The position numbers were made by a program, and so were the translations under genes. Shown piece by piece: positions 1-12,720 of a stretch of DNA of 64,000 nucleotides. The notes beneath the pieces are model-generated. The model saw only the letters and a list, made by a program, of their open reading frames with translations. It did no database searches and had not been told where the DNA came from. This stretch comes from Puccinellia tenuiflora. Lineage: Eukaryota > Streptophyta > Magnoliopsida > Poales > Poaceae. The stretch is from the NCBI GenBank assembly GCA_012064385.1, contig QRDG01000132.1, forward strand, positions 1 through 64,000, written 5' to 3'. The number at the start of each line of letters is the position of its first letter. The first letter of the stretch is position 1.

Positions 1-99
1 TCCTACCTCAATAACACGTAACCGAGACCCCCCAATCAGGGGTCATCATTCTCCCAAACCCGTCTATCGACAGATAATACACTACAACACGATCTCGAA

Positions 100-520
100 C
101 TTGAGGCACTTGAAAGGTTTTTAAGACAAAAATAATAGTGCCGCATTTACTCACGTAGGGAAAAGTCATTTGTGTCAGTTTTTGAAAGTGCCTCCAAAAG
201 TATATCATTTGAGACACTTTTAAAGTGAATTCAAAAGTATACCATTTGAGTCACTAAAATAGTGCATGAATTTTTTCTCATTTGAGGCACTTAAAATATG
301 TCTTAGAAAGTATACATTGGAGACAATTATAAAAGAATACCTCAAATGTATTTTTAAGGCCCTATTTCGAATGTCTCTAAAGAAATCCGCAAAGGCACCT
401 CTATTTATTTTTTGAGGCACTTCTAAAAGTGCTTCAATATTTTACATTTCAGGCACTTATTTTATAGTGCCCCTATTATAAATCCATTGGAGGCGCCCAT
501 GTCAGTGCCTAAAATTTAAT
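100..520. repeat. Left subterminal repeat block
   Basis: Repeated variants of TTTGAGGCACTTTTAAAGTG, in both orientations and spaced roughly 40-60 bp apart, for example near 110, 190, 215, 275, 410 and 455. This arrangement is typical of transposase-binding subterminal regions of CACTA elements. The copies are diverged from each other. Confidence 0.5.
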
Positions 521-3500
521 TAAAGGCAAAATACAAATACAACATACATATTCCAAATCACAGTCTAACATCACAGTAATATGTAGGTTCCAAAATCACA
601 GTCCATTATGACAGTACATATCCATGTTCTAGGAACCTATGTAACTAAAAATATTGCTATGTAACTCGAGATCTTGCTATGCAACTGAAGATCTTGTTAT
701 AACAGTCAGAGTGAACTATCACATCATCCTTATGTAAACAACTAGCTATGACATCAAGTTGATGTTGCACAAATAACAATAGTGACAAATAACAAAAACT
801 GACATAAACTAAATTTGTATTTCTCCATATGACAATAAACTTCATGAATTCAAGACTGTGAACTTATCTTGCCAGTAGATCCATTTGAAATCTTCCTCTT
901 TTTTGTGTCTTGTCAGTAACTTGTGTTTCTTTACCAGCAGCAGCCTTTTCTTCAAAATTGATTCATGTGTTGTTCATGTCGAGTTTATCCGCATGTGGAT
1001 GACAATATCTTCAAACACATGATCGAGAGATGACCCATCTAGTTTTGTAAGCTGCATTATTAGTTCATACTTTAAGGTTTAGAGATGTATGGTTAACAAT
1101 GTAACAATTTTAAAGTTCAGAATGACAATTCAGTGTGGACGAAATACTTGCACAGTTCCTAGTCCATGGTATACATTTAGCTTGAGCATTTTTCATCTTG
1201 CCCGCTCTCCCCTGTGGCCCGTGCATTTTTGTCGTACTATTGTGAACAATTTTGATCATTACCTACACACACTAACTCAGAGGTTGTCCATCCAATCCTA
1301 TTGCATTTGAATCTGAATTATGAATTGTTCCAAGTGCTACCATGTCATAACTATTTGGAGAAGCTAAGACCACTTCAAATCCTTTACTTGGTCGATATTT
1401 ATCATATGAGGCTTCAAGTTGTTGTCCTTTTTATGGATCCATTTCATCTCTTCAACTTTCTCCCATCTTGACTTTCTTCAACAAATACATCTAGTTTAGG
1501 GTAGTAACCTATCACCAAAGTTCATTTCACTAGCATAATGTATAAGAAGCTATGTCAGTAAGAACTTTACCTTGATGCTAGCTTTATCTGTTTCAGTTAC
1601 TTGTGTATCTTGAATGCCAGTTTTGTTTTGTGAATCTGTTTGAATTTTCTTGGTATTCTTTGTTTTTGATTATTTTCAACTTCAAGATCATGAACCTTTC
1701 ACCTCGTCCACTGGCATCCTATTTAAATTTGTTCTTCCCTGCTTGTACTTTGTTTGACCACTTCTTCTAACGATATTTTGTCTTCAATTTTTCTTTTTCT
1801 CCTATTTACCTCTTCTAATTTCTTGTCCTCTGTTGTCATCTCTTTATTCGGAGCTTCTCCTTATTTGTTCTCCTCAAATTTCTCCGTTTACTTATCAATT
1901 TCACCTGATTTTTGGTCAACGTCTTCTTCAGGTAGGTCTTCTTTGTGTTTCTTGGAAGCTTGTATAAGCACTGTCATCTTATTGTACTTCGACTCCAAAG
2001 TATAACATTTAGCAATCATCTATTCTAACTTTGCACTAGACTTTTCAAAAACTCGTGAGCTCTGCTTCTAATCTAGCTTCATGGAGTGAAAATGAAGCCA
2101 AAGCAAGTTTAGTCCTATTCCATGCCTTGTAGATTTATTGGCCTTTGGGAAGAATTTTGAACGTAGATCACCTTATTTTGGTTCCTCGTCATGCATATCA
2201 GGGTTGGAATCAAATTTCTTACTCATCTTAATCTGCTTTTGGAGATATTTTAAAATACATTAGTACATAGGATAATTCAAATATAGGTTCACATTGTCAT
2301 TTACTTACAATATTATTCCTTGATAAACCCTCAACAGACAGCCTTTTCTTGTTAGTATTTGTCACACAATACATCTCTATAAAATATTCTCCCAACTTTT
2401 ATCTCCTACAAATAAGAAGAATATTACAGTGTCGTTGCTTTAGAAAAAATAAATTTTAGATCATTAACCAAACCAAGAAAATAATTAAGATGTGATCTTG
2501 CACCACCACAAAACTTGTTGATCCTTCTACATGGACTGCATTTGCATGATCACTTCTAGTTAGGTATGAAAACATCCTGCTCCAAAATTTGATTGTGGAA
2601 ATGTTTATTCAACATATATGAAATTTACATTACTATAATTTTGTACATTACCTAACATTTAGATATGAATTTGTTACATATCATACCTGGTATTAGGGGA
2701 AATTACACCTTTGATAAACATTGCATATTTATAAACAATATGGACATGAACCGGGATCAAGTCCATGGTAGAGCCGGTTAAGGATGCTCTAGGAGAACTT
2801 ATAAAACCTATGTTTACAAAATGACGAATGTATGTGTCATTCCAAAAAAATGCAAAATGGTATGATGTTATTTATTTAATCATGCAATAGGCTCAACTAT
2901 GTCCTTTGCTTACTTCTTGAAAAGTATGTTATCTAATTATTATTAGTATTTGGACAAGTTTGGAATTGAGTTCACATATGCCAGCCAGAGAGGTTCTTGC
3001 AGAACCAATGGAGATTTAAGTTGAGTGTAGTGCAAGCAGTACAGAGTACATGGTTAGAATGAAGATGGGACTAACTACCAGGGGCGGTCCTATTAAAATT
3101 TGGGACCGGAGTGAATCAAAATGAATACAATTTTTACTAAACATTTATACTTATCTAGATTTTTTAGCATGTTAGAGTAGTACAAGTATGATTTTCTATT
3201 TGTTGGCATAGCTTAACCACATAACTGGCAATGTTACAAAATATTATTTGGCGTCTTTTTTGTTTCTACTGAATATAATTGAATGATAGTAAGTTGTATA
3301 TTGTAAAGAAAATTATGTTCTAAAACTATTTTTGTAAAATGCATAATCTATGTAATTTATATGTATTTATGGTAAATATATGTAAATAGTATGGTCTACA
3401 AAATATCTCAATAGCGGTTTCTAGATTAAGTAAGCATATTTATAAAAGAAAATAGAGTCTAAACTGAACGAATCAGATTATTGTTTACTCCTTTTTATTA

Positions 3501-4714
3501 TCAAAAGTTTATATCAAATAAAATTTAACAAAGTGTGCATGCTTTGTGCTTGGTTTTGAAACAACATTGTTTAGAGGTATCACCAATGTATACAAAATGG
3601 TGCCGATTATAATACGTTTGAATGTGTAAATTTGATTATTTTATACACTTTTATGCAATGTGTTTTTTTTATCATCTAGTGTACACAAGTTCCTCCCAAT
3701 TTATGAAACAAAAATGTATTGTACAAAATTAAACATAAATACTTCCAAAGTGTGTAGATTGAGATACATAAATGGCATTGTTGCATTTTGTTTTGTAAAA
3801 ACATAAATTAATCTATATTTACACTAATTTTTTAGACATAATATAAGGAAAATCATACTTAAGTTTGTGTGTTGTTGATCATTTTTATGCTTGGTTTGAA
3901 ATATCATTTTTTTTAAATCAAAGTATCAATATCACAATATTTCAGTGTCGGGGCAAAAAAATACTTCAACTTTTCTTCTTTTCTCAGTTTTGGAAACAAA
4001 AAAGGGGGTTGTGCCCTCTTTTCCTCAATACTTTAAACAAAATAAGTTTAGAGATTACCATGGTTTTCAAAACTACACTATATTTTAGAGCCAAATACCT
4101 CAAAATATGTTAAACTGTAGTTTTTTTGTAAAGTAATCCAAAAGGCACTTTAAAAATACTTCCTGCCAAGCACACCCATATTTTCTTTTACAGAGGATAC
4201 TATATATTTTGTTAGGAGTAACAGATAATAGCATAGTAATTACTATATAATTTTACCATTTTGGGTCTGGACGGTCGTCCTTCTTGTCCATGGGCCGGCC
4301 GCGCCGACGATTAAAAAGCAATAATGACTAGAGAGGACATATTCATCTTCTGCTTCCACCCAGGTAGACGCCATGGACTGCATCTTCTGCTTATGGATCT
4401 AGCATGAAGTTACTAGTGCTAGTGTTTGTCCATGGAATGCTAATGTATGGACTAATTATATGCTAAGAAGGTAGGGAATGTTATATTTATGCTAAGCAGG
4501 TATGAAATGTAATATGGATTCAATGGCTGCTAAGTATGTTATGTGAACTGTGTGGTGTTAGTATGTGATGTGAACTAATGTATGTACTTTGATGTTACGT
4601 AGCATGTGAACTGCTATATTGTTATGTGAACTACTACATTTAGATGTTAAGTTTGCTTTTGCCGGATTGTTATATGCCTTGCTAGTTTTGAGTTGGGAGA
4701 ATTTTTATCAGTTT
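520..4714. other. Interior of the putative DNA transposon, no intact gene
   Basis: AT-rich sequence with only short chance-like ORFs. Stretches rich in CTTCTT and TTCTTC between 1400 and 2100 could be the complement of a lysine/glutamate-rich decayed coding region. No domain is recognisable on either strand. Confidence 0.3.
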
Positions 4715-5098
4715 TGAAAACTAGTTCATTTGAGGACCTTATCAACAGTGCCTCAAATGGAGACTATTTGGGGTACTTCAAAAGTGTCGTGAAAAGTAAA
4801 CTATTTGTGGCACTTTTCATATGAGCCTCAAATGATGGTTGTTTTGTGGCAATTTTCAATAGATGTCTCTGATAATTCATTTAAGGTACATATAAAAAAT
4901 GGCTCATATGGAGACTTTTAGGCACTTCAAAATGGATTAAGAAGTAAAGCATTTGAGACACTTTTGATAGATAGCTCAAATGATAGTTTTTTTCGGGCAA
5001 CATATGAAAGGTGACTCAAATGGATATTTTTTAAACATCTAAAGAGTCTACAAAAGTAAAACATTTGAGGCAATTTTGATACGTGCCCCAGATGGTAG
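4715..5098. repeat. Right subterminal repeat block
   Basis: The same CATTTGAGGCACTTTT / GTGCCTCAAATG motif family as at 100-520, in alternating orientation. The block is cut at 5098 by the LINE insertion. The downstream flank at 25261 begins with CATAACAAATGCATTTG, so little of the block lies beyond the LINE. Confidence 0.45.
5086..5098. repeat. LINE target-site duplication, left copy (13 bp)
   Basis: CCCCAGATGGTAG lies immediately before the T-run that is the complement of the LINE poly(A) tail. The identical 13-mer is at 25248-25260, at the other end of the LINE. It marks the insertion site in the older flanking DNA. Confidence 0.8.
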
Positions 5099-5137
5099 TT
5101 TTTTTTTAACCAGAGGCAAAAGATTTGCCTTTTTTCA

Positions 5138-6367
5138 TTAAATAAGAGAGAGTTTTGACATGAAGTTAAAAGAGCGAAGTAAATCTAGGGGACTACTCTC
5201 CAAAATTACATGATTCAATTGCTTGGCTCCCGCGAAGAACCAAAGGCGCGCCTCGGACTTAATGATGCCAACAATGACGGGCGGAGGTGCGGATTTATGG
5301 CGGAAAACACGGGCGTTCCTCTCGTTCCAAATAGTCCAAGAAGTGAGCATGGTGATTGATGCCATGGCTTTCCGGTTGGGGACGTTGTTGCCCGACATAT
5401 TGGTCCACCAAGAGTTGATGGAGTTGTGCACCACCCACTCGGAAATGTTGAGGAGGGAGAGCCCGAGCCACTCCTTGATCAACCTCCATACCCTTTTGGC
5501 GAATCGGCATTGGAAGAGAAGATGAGTCGCCGTTTCTTGAGTTTGCTTGCAAAGAGGAAAAAGACCGCAATTTGGACGACCTCTCCTTTGAAGGCGGTCC
5601 GCGGTCCAAAGCCTATTATGGAAAGCCAACCAAGAGAAAATTTTGATTTTTGGTGGAGCCCAAGCCTTCCAAATTAATTTGTTCAAGACGGTTCGCGTGG
5701 CCCCAAAGAATTGTGCTTTGTAGGCCGAGTTAGAAGAGTATTCCCCGTTGGCCGTGAGGTTCCACCGAATAGAGTCCTCCACGTCGTCATGAAGTCTCAC
5801 ATTGCTTAGCTCAACCCAAAGGCGAATGAACTCGTAAAGGTGGTGAATTGACAAATCGGCGTCCATCTTAATCTTCGAGATCCAAGAGTTTTCATGCAAG
5901 GCTTGCTTAACTTTCCAATTCTTCCGCGTGGAGGCTTCAAAAATGAGTGGAGCAATATCTTTGGGCATTCTTCCATTGAGCCAAGGGGAGTCCCAAAAAG
6001 GAGCAATCTTCCCATTTCCGATGGCTATGGTGGTGGAGGCATAGAAGAGGGCCATGCCCGCCGAATCACAAGGGGTACCCATGCCCACCCAAAGCTTGTT
6101 GGGGTCCGTCCACTCCAACCAAGGCCAACGAAGGCGGAGAGCGCGTGCAAACTTATCAATATTGAGGATCCCAAGCCCTCCAAGTTGGGTGGGTCGACAA
6201 ACCACTTCCCAATTGATCTTGCATTTTCCACCGGAGACCTCTCTAGTGCCGGCCCAAAGAAAGGCGCGCTCGATTTTATTCATGCTCGCAATGCAACCCG
6301 CGGGGACGACGAGAGGGGTGAGATGGTAGATGGCTTGCGAAGTGAGCACGGATTTCACCAAGGTTCC
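5138..6367 (-). pseudogene. LINE ORF2, C-terminal half with zf-RVT domain (interrupted)
   Basis: About 400 codons, open to the stop at 5138. This is the region downstream of reverse transcriptase in plant L1-type LINEs. It holds a thumb/connection segment (AFLWAG, then INWEVVCRPTQLGGLGI) and a zf-RVT domain with the pattern W-x-C-G-L-F-P-L-C near 5480-5530, followed by ATHLLFQCRFAKRVW. It lacks a start of its own because the frame begins inside the RT-encoding half, now about 18 kb away at 24133-25247. The nested LTR element makes the ORF non-functional. The zf-RVT assignment rests on motif recognition. Confidence 0.85.
6363..6367. repeat. Target-site duplication GTTCC, left copy
   Basis: GTTCC directly before the LTR at 6368 is repeated directly after the distal LTR at 24128-24132. 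This defines the Athila-like insertion into the LINE. Confidence 0.85.
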
Positions 6368-7878
6368 CGATGACCCACAAGTATAGGGGGTCTATCATAG
6401 TACTTTCGATAAATAAGAGTATCGAACCCAACGAGGAGCAGAAGGTATTGGCTTGTAGATTCGTTCAAGGTTTCACTGCAAACACTAACAGACAGATTTT
6501 TATGGGTTTTTATAATAACAAGTAAATAAAATGCGAGTAAATAAAAGAGAGCAATAATAATTGCAGCAAGTTGGCCCAATCCTTTTTAGCACAAAGTACA
6601 AGCCGGTGGTTTCTACTTATGATGACTAAACGCTCCTGAGGACACATGGGAATTATGTCAAGTCACTTTCACTTCATACCGCTGATTAATGTTTAGCGTT
6701 TTGATAAGTGTTGTGTGGGTGAACCTATGCTAATGAACCGCCCTTACTTGGACTAGAACACACTTGTGATTACACTTCCCTACAAGCATCCGCAACTGCA
6801 AGGAAGTATTTAAGAATTAACTAACCACAGCTTTAAACTCCGAGATCCTACACTCCCTCATGCACTAGTTTACCGGCGGGGGTTTAGGTTTCTGTCAATC
6901 CCGCAACCACCTCACAAGTAAACTAAATAACGATGCATTCCCCTAGGCCCATAAAGGTGAAGTTTTATGTAGTCGACGCTCACACAACACCACTAGAATA
7001 ATAACACCACAACTTAAATATCAAACCATTAAATGTTACTCATCATAATTCCACTATTTGCAACAAGACTTCCCCATGTCCTCAAGAACTAAATGGACTA
7101 CTCACAAGACATCATATGGATCATGATTAGTGGTGATAAATGGATGAATAACAATCTGGTCATAAAGGTATTTCACCGATAAAGCTCGGTAGCATCAACT
7201 ACACAAGGCAATCAACACCGGAAAAGTGATCCCAATGAACTACAACAAGTATAACCCTAGATGCAACGGCGGAACAGAGTGGAGCTGTGAGGATGATGGT
7301 GTTGTCGGCATGGATGGTGTTGATGATGATCCCGATGAAGCCCGTGATGATAACGATGATGATGGCGACGATTTTCCCTCTCTGGGAAGGAATTTCCCCG
7401 GCAGATTTCTCCCTGCTGGAGAGCTTTTCTCTCTCTCTCTATGGTTTCTGCCCCCGAGGCGGCGGAATATTTCTTAGAAGCGTCCCCCGGGATTTTTAGG
7501 TCAAAGAGGTCATATACGCGAAAGGGGGCAGCCGGAAGCGACCCAGGGCCACCAGGTGGGCCCTAGGCGCGGCCCAGAGGTGGACCGCGGCCAGGTGCCA
7601 CCTGGTGCCCCTGTGGCTCCCTCTAGTCCCTCTTCTGGCTCCTTCCTTAGCCTGGCAAAATATTGATCTCTGAATTTTGCAGAATTTTGGCGATGTAGAA
7701 ATATAGTATATTGACGGTGCTTTTTCCAGCTGATTCCAGGCTCCGGCAGTCAAATCACCAACGATCATCAAACATGCAAAATAAGATAAAATAACATAAG
7801 TATTGCATTCTAATATGAAATATATGCATGAATAACAGCAAATTATAATATAAAATAGTGATGTAATTGGGCGTATCG
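6368..7878 (-). repeat. 3' LTR of the Athila-like element
   Basis: 1511 bp, aligning with 22641-24127 over its whole length. On the plus strand it begins CGATGACCCACAAG; the other copy begins TGATGACCC, so the terminal T has mutated. It ends GGGCGTATCG where the other ends GGACGTATCA. Several small indels and substitutions separate the two LTRs, so the insertion is not recent. The short ORFs inside, for example the Asp-rich one near 7226-7477, are present in both LTRs and are not genes. Confidence 0.9.
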
Positions 7879-7901
7879 ACTCCCCCAAGCTTAGACCTCG
7901 C
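7879..7901 (-). other. Polypurine tract of the Athila-like element
   Basis: On the minus strand AAGCTTGGGGGAGT abuts the 3' LTR. This is the expected position and composition of the plus-strand primer for reverse transcription. Confidence 0.75.
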
Positions 7902-9366
7902 TTGTCCCCAAACGAATACTGAGCTCGGTAAACATGACCACAGGTTTATGGAGTGAAGTGTCGATAATAACGAATACGGACAAGAAGCATCCGTATTTAC
8001 CAACAAGCACACACTCATTCTACACAGCAACTTTTTCTCAAATCGAGCTTAAGGAACAAGTGATGATTCAATCACATATAGAGATGCACAAAGGAAAACA
8101 TGAATGAGTAATGGCAAACTGGGTTCTTGGTCAGAGAACATCTAACATATCAAACTTATCTTTCGAGGAGAATCTATATATAAGAGCCATTATCTAGCAG
8201 ATATCACAAGGTTTAAATATCAAAGACACTATGCATCATTGGAAACTTCCAAGATTTAGATTCTTGCAATAAAAGCATAAATACCGTACGAGGAAGATGA
8301 TCGTTTCAGCAAAGCTCAACTTTCAACTTGTTTACCACAAGTCTAGTGCAATAAAGCATGATCAAACATATTGCTGAAATATAATTGATTGTATCTCAAT
8401 TCAACACCATTTGTTTACTAATAAAGACAGAAGGATAGGTGAATTGACTCAACATAAAAGTAAAAGTAAGGCCCTTCGCGGAGGGAAGCAGAGATTAGTC
8501 ATGTGCTAGAGCTTTTTGAATTTTAAAATAGAAATAAAACTGTTTTGAGATATGCATGTTTCGTCAACGACTCCACAGAAGAGAAGGTAGATAGTCCTCT
8601 ATAACAAGCAAGGCTTTTAGACTTTTGAGAGAAGCTGGTAATTAGAGGAATGAGATCACTCATCGTTCTCCTTTGTTTCACCACTAACCAATGTTTGACT
8701 AATTTCTCAGGTTTGCACTGTGCGGAGGAGAATGGTGGGTTATATTTATATTTTGCTTAAGCCAGCTCTCGGCAATTCAAGTGAGCACGTAATCCATCCT
8801 CACCAGGTGAAAGGGTTAGGAAAATGGCCTTGCTTGTCACAGAATATATCTAGCTTGTCTTTTACTGTTTTCTCATGAGCTTAAAACAGAGACACAAAAG
8901 GGAAAATTTTGAACATTTAAAGATAGCACATGAAAAAATTACTTGAAGTGGCAAGGAAATACCACATGTAGATAGGTATGGTGGACACAAATGGAAAAGA
9001 TGTTTGGCTCAAGGATATGGATGCACTAGATGTATTCCCTCTCAATGCAAGGTTTTAGCCTAGCAAAGTTTTATAGAAAAATTAAGTGTTGAGAGATACA
9101 AGCAATATATTTTAACAGCGATAAGATTAATCATACCTTAGAGAGCCGTCTTCCTTGTCAGTATAAAGTTTTTATTCAAGAATATAAGGCTTGGAAACCA
9201 ACAAAATCTGTAAGATATCAAAGATAATATATTTGCAAGTGAAACTTTCCTCTCTACTCAATGCTATGTTTGCCAACACTCAATAAGATTTCCAAGGCTA
9301 CACCCAATGTGAGTCCAACACTCTTCCTAGATATCAAGAGATTACTTGCAAGCTAGAATAAAAGGC
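7902..9366 (-). other. Noncoding 3' region of the Athila-like element
   Basis: Internal retroelement DNA between the polypurine tract and the nested insertion at 9372. No ORF of note on either strand. It joins sequence at 16843 once the nested element is removed. Confidence 0.6.
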
Positions 9367-9371
9367 GCGAG
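9367..9371. repeat. Target-site duplication GCGAG, left copy
   Basis: GCGAG precedes the LTR at 9372 and recurs exactly at 16838-16842 after the distal LTR. Confidence 0.9.
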
Positions 9372-11120
9372 TGATGCATGTAAAATGCATACATGAATTT
9401 GGCATTGAACTGGTTATATTTCAATCATATTTGCATCATATAAGGGTTATATCATTGTTTTCTATTGATTTTGGGAAGATTTCACAGTTTTCCTATTTTT
9501 CTGGAATTAACCTTGCACTGGCAGAAAACCCTATTTTCTATATTTGATGTTTCAGGGACCCAAACAACGTCCAAATGACCTGAAAATTTACGAGCATCAG
9601 TTTTTGGAAGGAACAAAGCGTAGGGGCGAAGGAAGCAAAAAAGTGGAAGCCCGAAGGCCAAAAGAGGGGGTCCTACGCAGCCAGATTCCTTGGCCGCGTG
9701 GGCCCCACCAACTTGGCCCTCGTGGCTCCATTGCCGTCGATCTTTCTTCCAGAAGCTTCGTCTTGACCTAAAACCGACTATAAAAATAGTCCCCCAACGT
9801 TTTCCAGAGGAGAGCGTCGTCGAAACACAGAAAACAGAGAAACAGAGACCTGGAGCTGCAGATTGGAGGGGGAAAACTCTGGCGGGGCGCTGCCAGTGTG
9901 GTCTCCATCTCCCTCAATGACATCTCCACCGTCTCCATGATGAAGAGGAGTAGTCCACCCCTGGACTATGGGTTTGTGGAAGTAACTTATGTATCTCTCC
10001 TCTCTTTGAGCTTCACTAATTAGCACTGTATGAGCTGCCGAACATGATTATGGTCATCTATGTAATTCCTTTGTGGTGGATCTCTTTATGAGTTAATATA
10101 TGTTTGAGATTGCAATTGTTTTGTTTCAGTTATGAAAGTAGATGCATATTATGTACCCCGTTCTTGTCTACTTGTTTTGATCAAGCATGTTTATGAGAGC
10201 TTGTGTGGGGGAACGTGTGCATTAGTTGGAGTAATGAGGGGGTGGCTAGTGCGGTGAAAGTGAGAGAAGTTCCGCGATCCACTTGGGTATTTTTACCTTA
10301 CTTTGTTGCCTCACTAGGGATAAAGAAAAATACCATGCTACCAGAGGTGTGGGTGTGACCATTGCCACTTCTCCATGACTAGATCTAGCATGTTCTTATT
10401 TTAACTTCATGTCATAAGACTTAAAGCTATACTCTGATTTATCTTAATTACTGAGGTGCTAAGATTTAATTCACATCTTGGTGGAGTGTAAGAGAGATTA
10501 ATAAACAAAAGATCTCTATGTTAGGACGTGATGCCCATATAATTAGTAACTTGTCATGAAACCTTTTTGTTGCAATCTCATATGTTAATTCTAGTGTTCC
10601 ATTGTCTACCACTTTATTAAAGAGAGAGTGCATTTGTGAAACCATGAACCCCGGTCCATTTTTAATCATAAGAAACACCTTTCCAACAACTTTTATCCAT
10701 TTTCCATTTTCTGCCATTTAAAAATCCGAAAATACAAAAATACTTTTATATCTTGCATTCACAATACAAAACCCAAAAATATCATCCATCATTGTTCCCA
10801 CCATCCTTGCATATTTATTTATCATCATTGCATATTTATTTATTGTTTTGCATTTGTTTTATTTTGATATCATTCTCACACCTTGTGCTTGACAACCACT
10901 TGGTGAGGTTGAGGGCACAAAACAATTTACTTTGTTTGTAGGTTTTCAAGAGAAGGATAAGAAGATAAATCTTTCACTACTGATTCCCCGAGAGTTCGAT
11001 ATTAAACCCTCGAGTCACCCCTTGTGGGGAAAACTGTCTTTCCTATACTATACACTCTGCACTTGGAGTCTCACCTAACCCATATTCTTTTGATGCAGGT
11101 AACTACGTCAAGGGCCATCA
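9372..11120 (+). repeat. 5' LTR of the gag-protease-only element
   Basis: 1749 bp, beginning TGATGCATGTAAAATGC and ending AAGGGCCATCA. It is highly similar to 15089-16837. Differences concentrate in the first ~600 bp, where the two copies differ by a few percent; the rest is nearly identical. Confidence 0.93.
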
Positions 11121-11131
11121 AGACAATTTTC

Positions 11132-11149
11132 TGGCGCCGTTGCCGGGGA
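11132..11149 (+). other. Primer binding site
   Basis: TGGCGCCGTTGCCGGGGA begins 11 bp after the 5' LTR. It matches the tRNA-complementary primer site commonly seen in grass gypsy elements. Confidence 0.85.
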
Positions 11150-11223
11150 ATCATTGCTGTAAAGATTTGTCCAAGGAGTATCTCACAACAAAGTCAACTT
11201 CATCACCAACTTGTGCTAACACC

Positions 11224-11242
11224 TAAGCTTGGGGAGGTTGCA
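11224..11242 (+). other. Internal PPT-like tract
   Basis: CTAAGCTTGGGGAGGTTG, shortly after the primer site. It resembles the true polypurine tract (AAGCTTGGGATGT) just before the 3' LTR at 15089. Confidence 0.45.
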
Positions 11243-11455
11243 CCTAAGTGAGCATCATCTTATCCATCTTTACCTTCAAATCATTTTATTTTGTTTTGTT
11301 TTTGTCTTGCATATCATATTTATATTTCGGTTTGCATGTGTTTATTTTCAATTTTGCATTTTGTGTTGCATTTGTTATTTCAGTTTGCATTGTTTAGTGT
11401 CATTTTACTTTCAGTTTTGCATTTAAAAATTAAAAACACATAAAAATTTGCAATC

Positions 11456-12720
11456 ATGATTCTTGGGAACAAACAAAAAGTGAGTTCTCCATTAAGATCC
11501 ACTTCTTATTTTAAGTAACATCCTGGAGAAACATTAAAAGATGCTTGGGTAAGAATTAATAGGATACATTATGAAGATCCTACACCTTGTGAAGATGAAA
11601 AGCTAAACCTTTACTTTTATTATGGAATAGATCCTTGGTATCGAAATGCTTTAGATGGGGCTACAGGTGGAAGTTTTGTCTTGTCAACACCACCTTGTGC
11701 AGCCATGACACTTAGAAGAATTTTTGGTAGCTTTGTGGGTAGTTAGAAAAAGGTGGAGGATACCACAGTAGCACTTGCATTATCTAAAGATAAATTGGAA
11801 GCCAAATTAGAGAAACTACCAAATAAAGAGGATTTTGAACAACTAGCATCTTATTATGAAAACATCATTCCCAGGATAGACAATGAACTAGTTAATGTTA
11901 TGCAAAAACTAAGATTATGTGAGAAAGAATTTCTTGAAAAAAGATGTTTGCCTCAGCAGAATTGAGGAGAAGTTGGTTTGTGTTAGTGATTCATTAAAGA
12001 AAAACCCATCATTTAAACATATGAAGGAAGCTCCTGTTAAGAAACAAGTTTGGGTTGAGAAAGAAAGAAAGGTTGAGGAAGTTAAACTGCTTAGTGAAGT
12101 CAAGGAACCATTACTTGACTTAGATAATTGTAGCTTGCATGAATTAATATCTATCTTACAAAAAGTTGGAAGTGATCCTTCCATCAACTCTAACCAAGTA
12201 GGTTTTGGTTCTTATATTGCTAATCATGTTTTAAAAGAAAAGATTGCTAGGTACAACCAAGAAGCTATGATACCACCTAAGATTGGGGGTGTATGGATTC
12301 CCAAAGTACTAGTAACCATTGGAAAAGAGACACACCATGCTATATTAGATCTAGGATCTAGTGTCTCTGTTTTATCTAAAGAATTATATGAAGTTCTTGA
12401 ATTAAAGAATCTTGAAAAATGCTCTATTGAACTTGCACTTGCTGATGATTCCATTAAATATGCTTTAGGAAAAGTAAGTGATGTTATGGTAGAGTTGCAT
12501 ATGACATTTGTACCTGTTGATTTTCTAATCATGGATATGGGGAATAAAACCTCTAGTCCAATTATTCTTGGAAGACCTTTTCTTCGTACCACAGGTGCTA
12601 TCATTGATTCAAAAGAAGGGAATGTGAAGTTTTAGTTTCCACACAAGAAGTGCATGGAACATTTCCCAAGGAAGAGGGACACACCAAAGTTCAAGTTCCC
12701 TCATGAGCTTCGTCCATCAT
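11456..12720 (+). pseudogene. Decayed gag-like region and aspartic protease
   Basis: A frame opening at ATG 11456 is broken by stops near 11515 and 11744. It then shifts frame around 11940, in a run of six A, to a long open segment that ends at 12635. The N-terminal part (DAWVRINRIHYEDP, then TPPCAAMTLRRIFG) is gag-like. A charged helical region follows. An Athila-type retropepsin lies at about 12290-12600, with the active-site segment LDLGSSVSVLS near 12345-12375 and the family hallmark IILGRPFLRTTGAIID. A short tail after the stop reads FPHKKCMEHFPRKR. With no polymerase region, the element can only move in trans. Confidence 0.75.

Larger units (their letters stand above)
80..5098. mobile_element. 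Probable CACTA (En/Spm-like) DNA transposon, degenerate
   Basis: The sequence beginning at 80 reads CACTACAACACG, which resembles a CACTA-superfamily terminus. It is followed by many short direct and inverted copies of a motif like GAGGCACTTTTAAAAGTG. The same motif family returns at about 4715-5098, as expected for the subterminal repeats of a CACTA element. The roughly 4.2 kb between is AT-rich with no intact ORF. A short minus-strand segment around 980-1060 could be a decayed transposase-type exon, but I do not recognise it. The right terminus was not found: a LINE is inserted at 5098, and the original flank resumes at 25248. The superfamily call is inferred from architecture only. Confidence 0.4.
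5099..6367 (-). mobile_element. LINE retrotransposon, 3' part (split by an LTR element)
   Basis: The 3' end of a minus-strand non-LTR retrotransposon. A T-run at 5099-5107 is the complement of its poly(A) tail, and a 13-bp target duplication flanks the rejoined LINE. The body continues at 24128 beyond an Athila-like LTR element. If the intervening DNA is removed at the 5-bp duplication GTTCC, the reading frame is continuous across the joint. The LINE is truncated at its 5' end, as most plant LINE copies are. Confidence 0.85.

Noticed and set aside
7226..7499. Asp-rich ORF near 7226, with a second copy near 23481
   Set aside because: Lies inside both LTRs of the Athila-like element, so it is LTR sequence and not a gene.
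9544..10026. ORFs inside the LTR at 9372 and again near 15407
   Set aside because: Duplicated because they are in the two LTRs; no domain and differing frames between copies.
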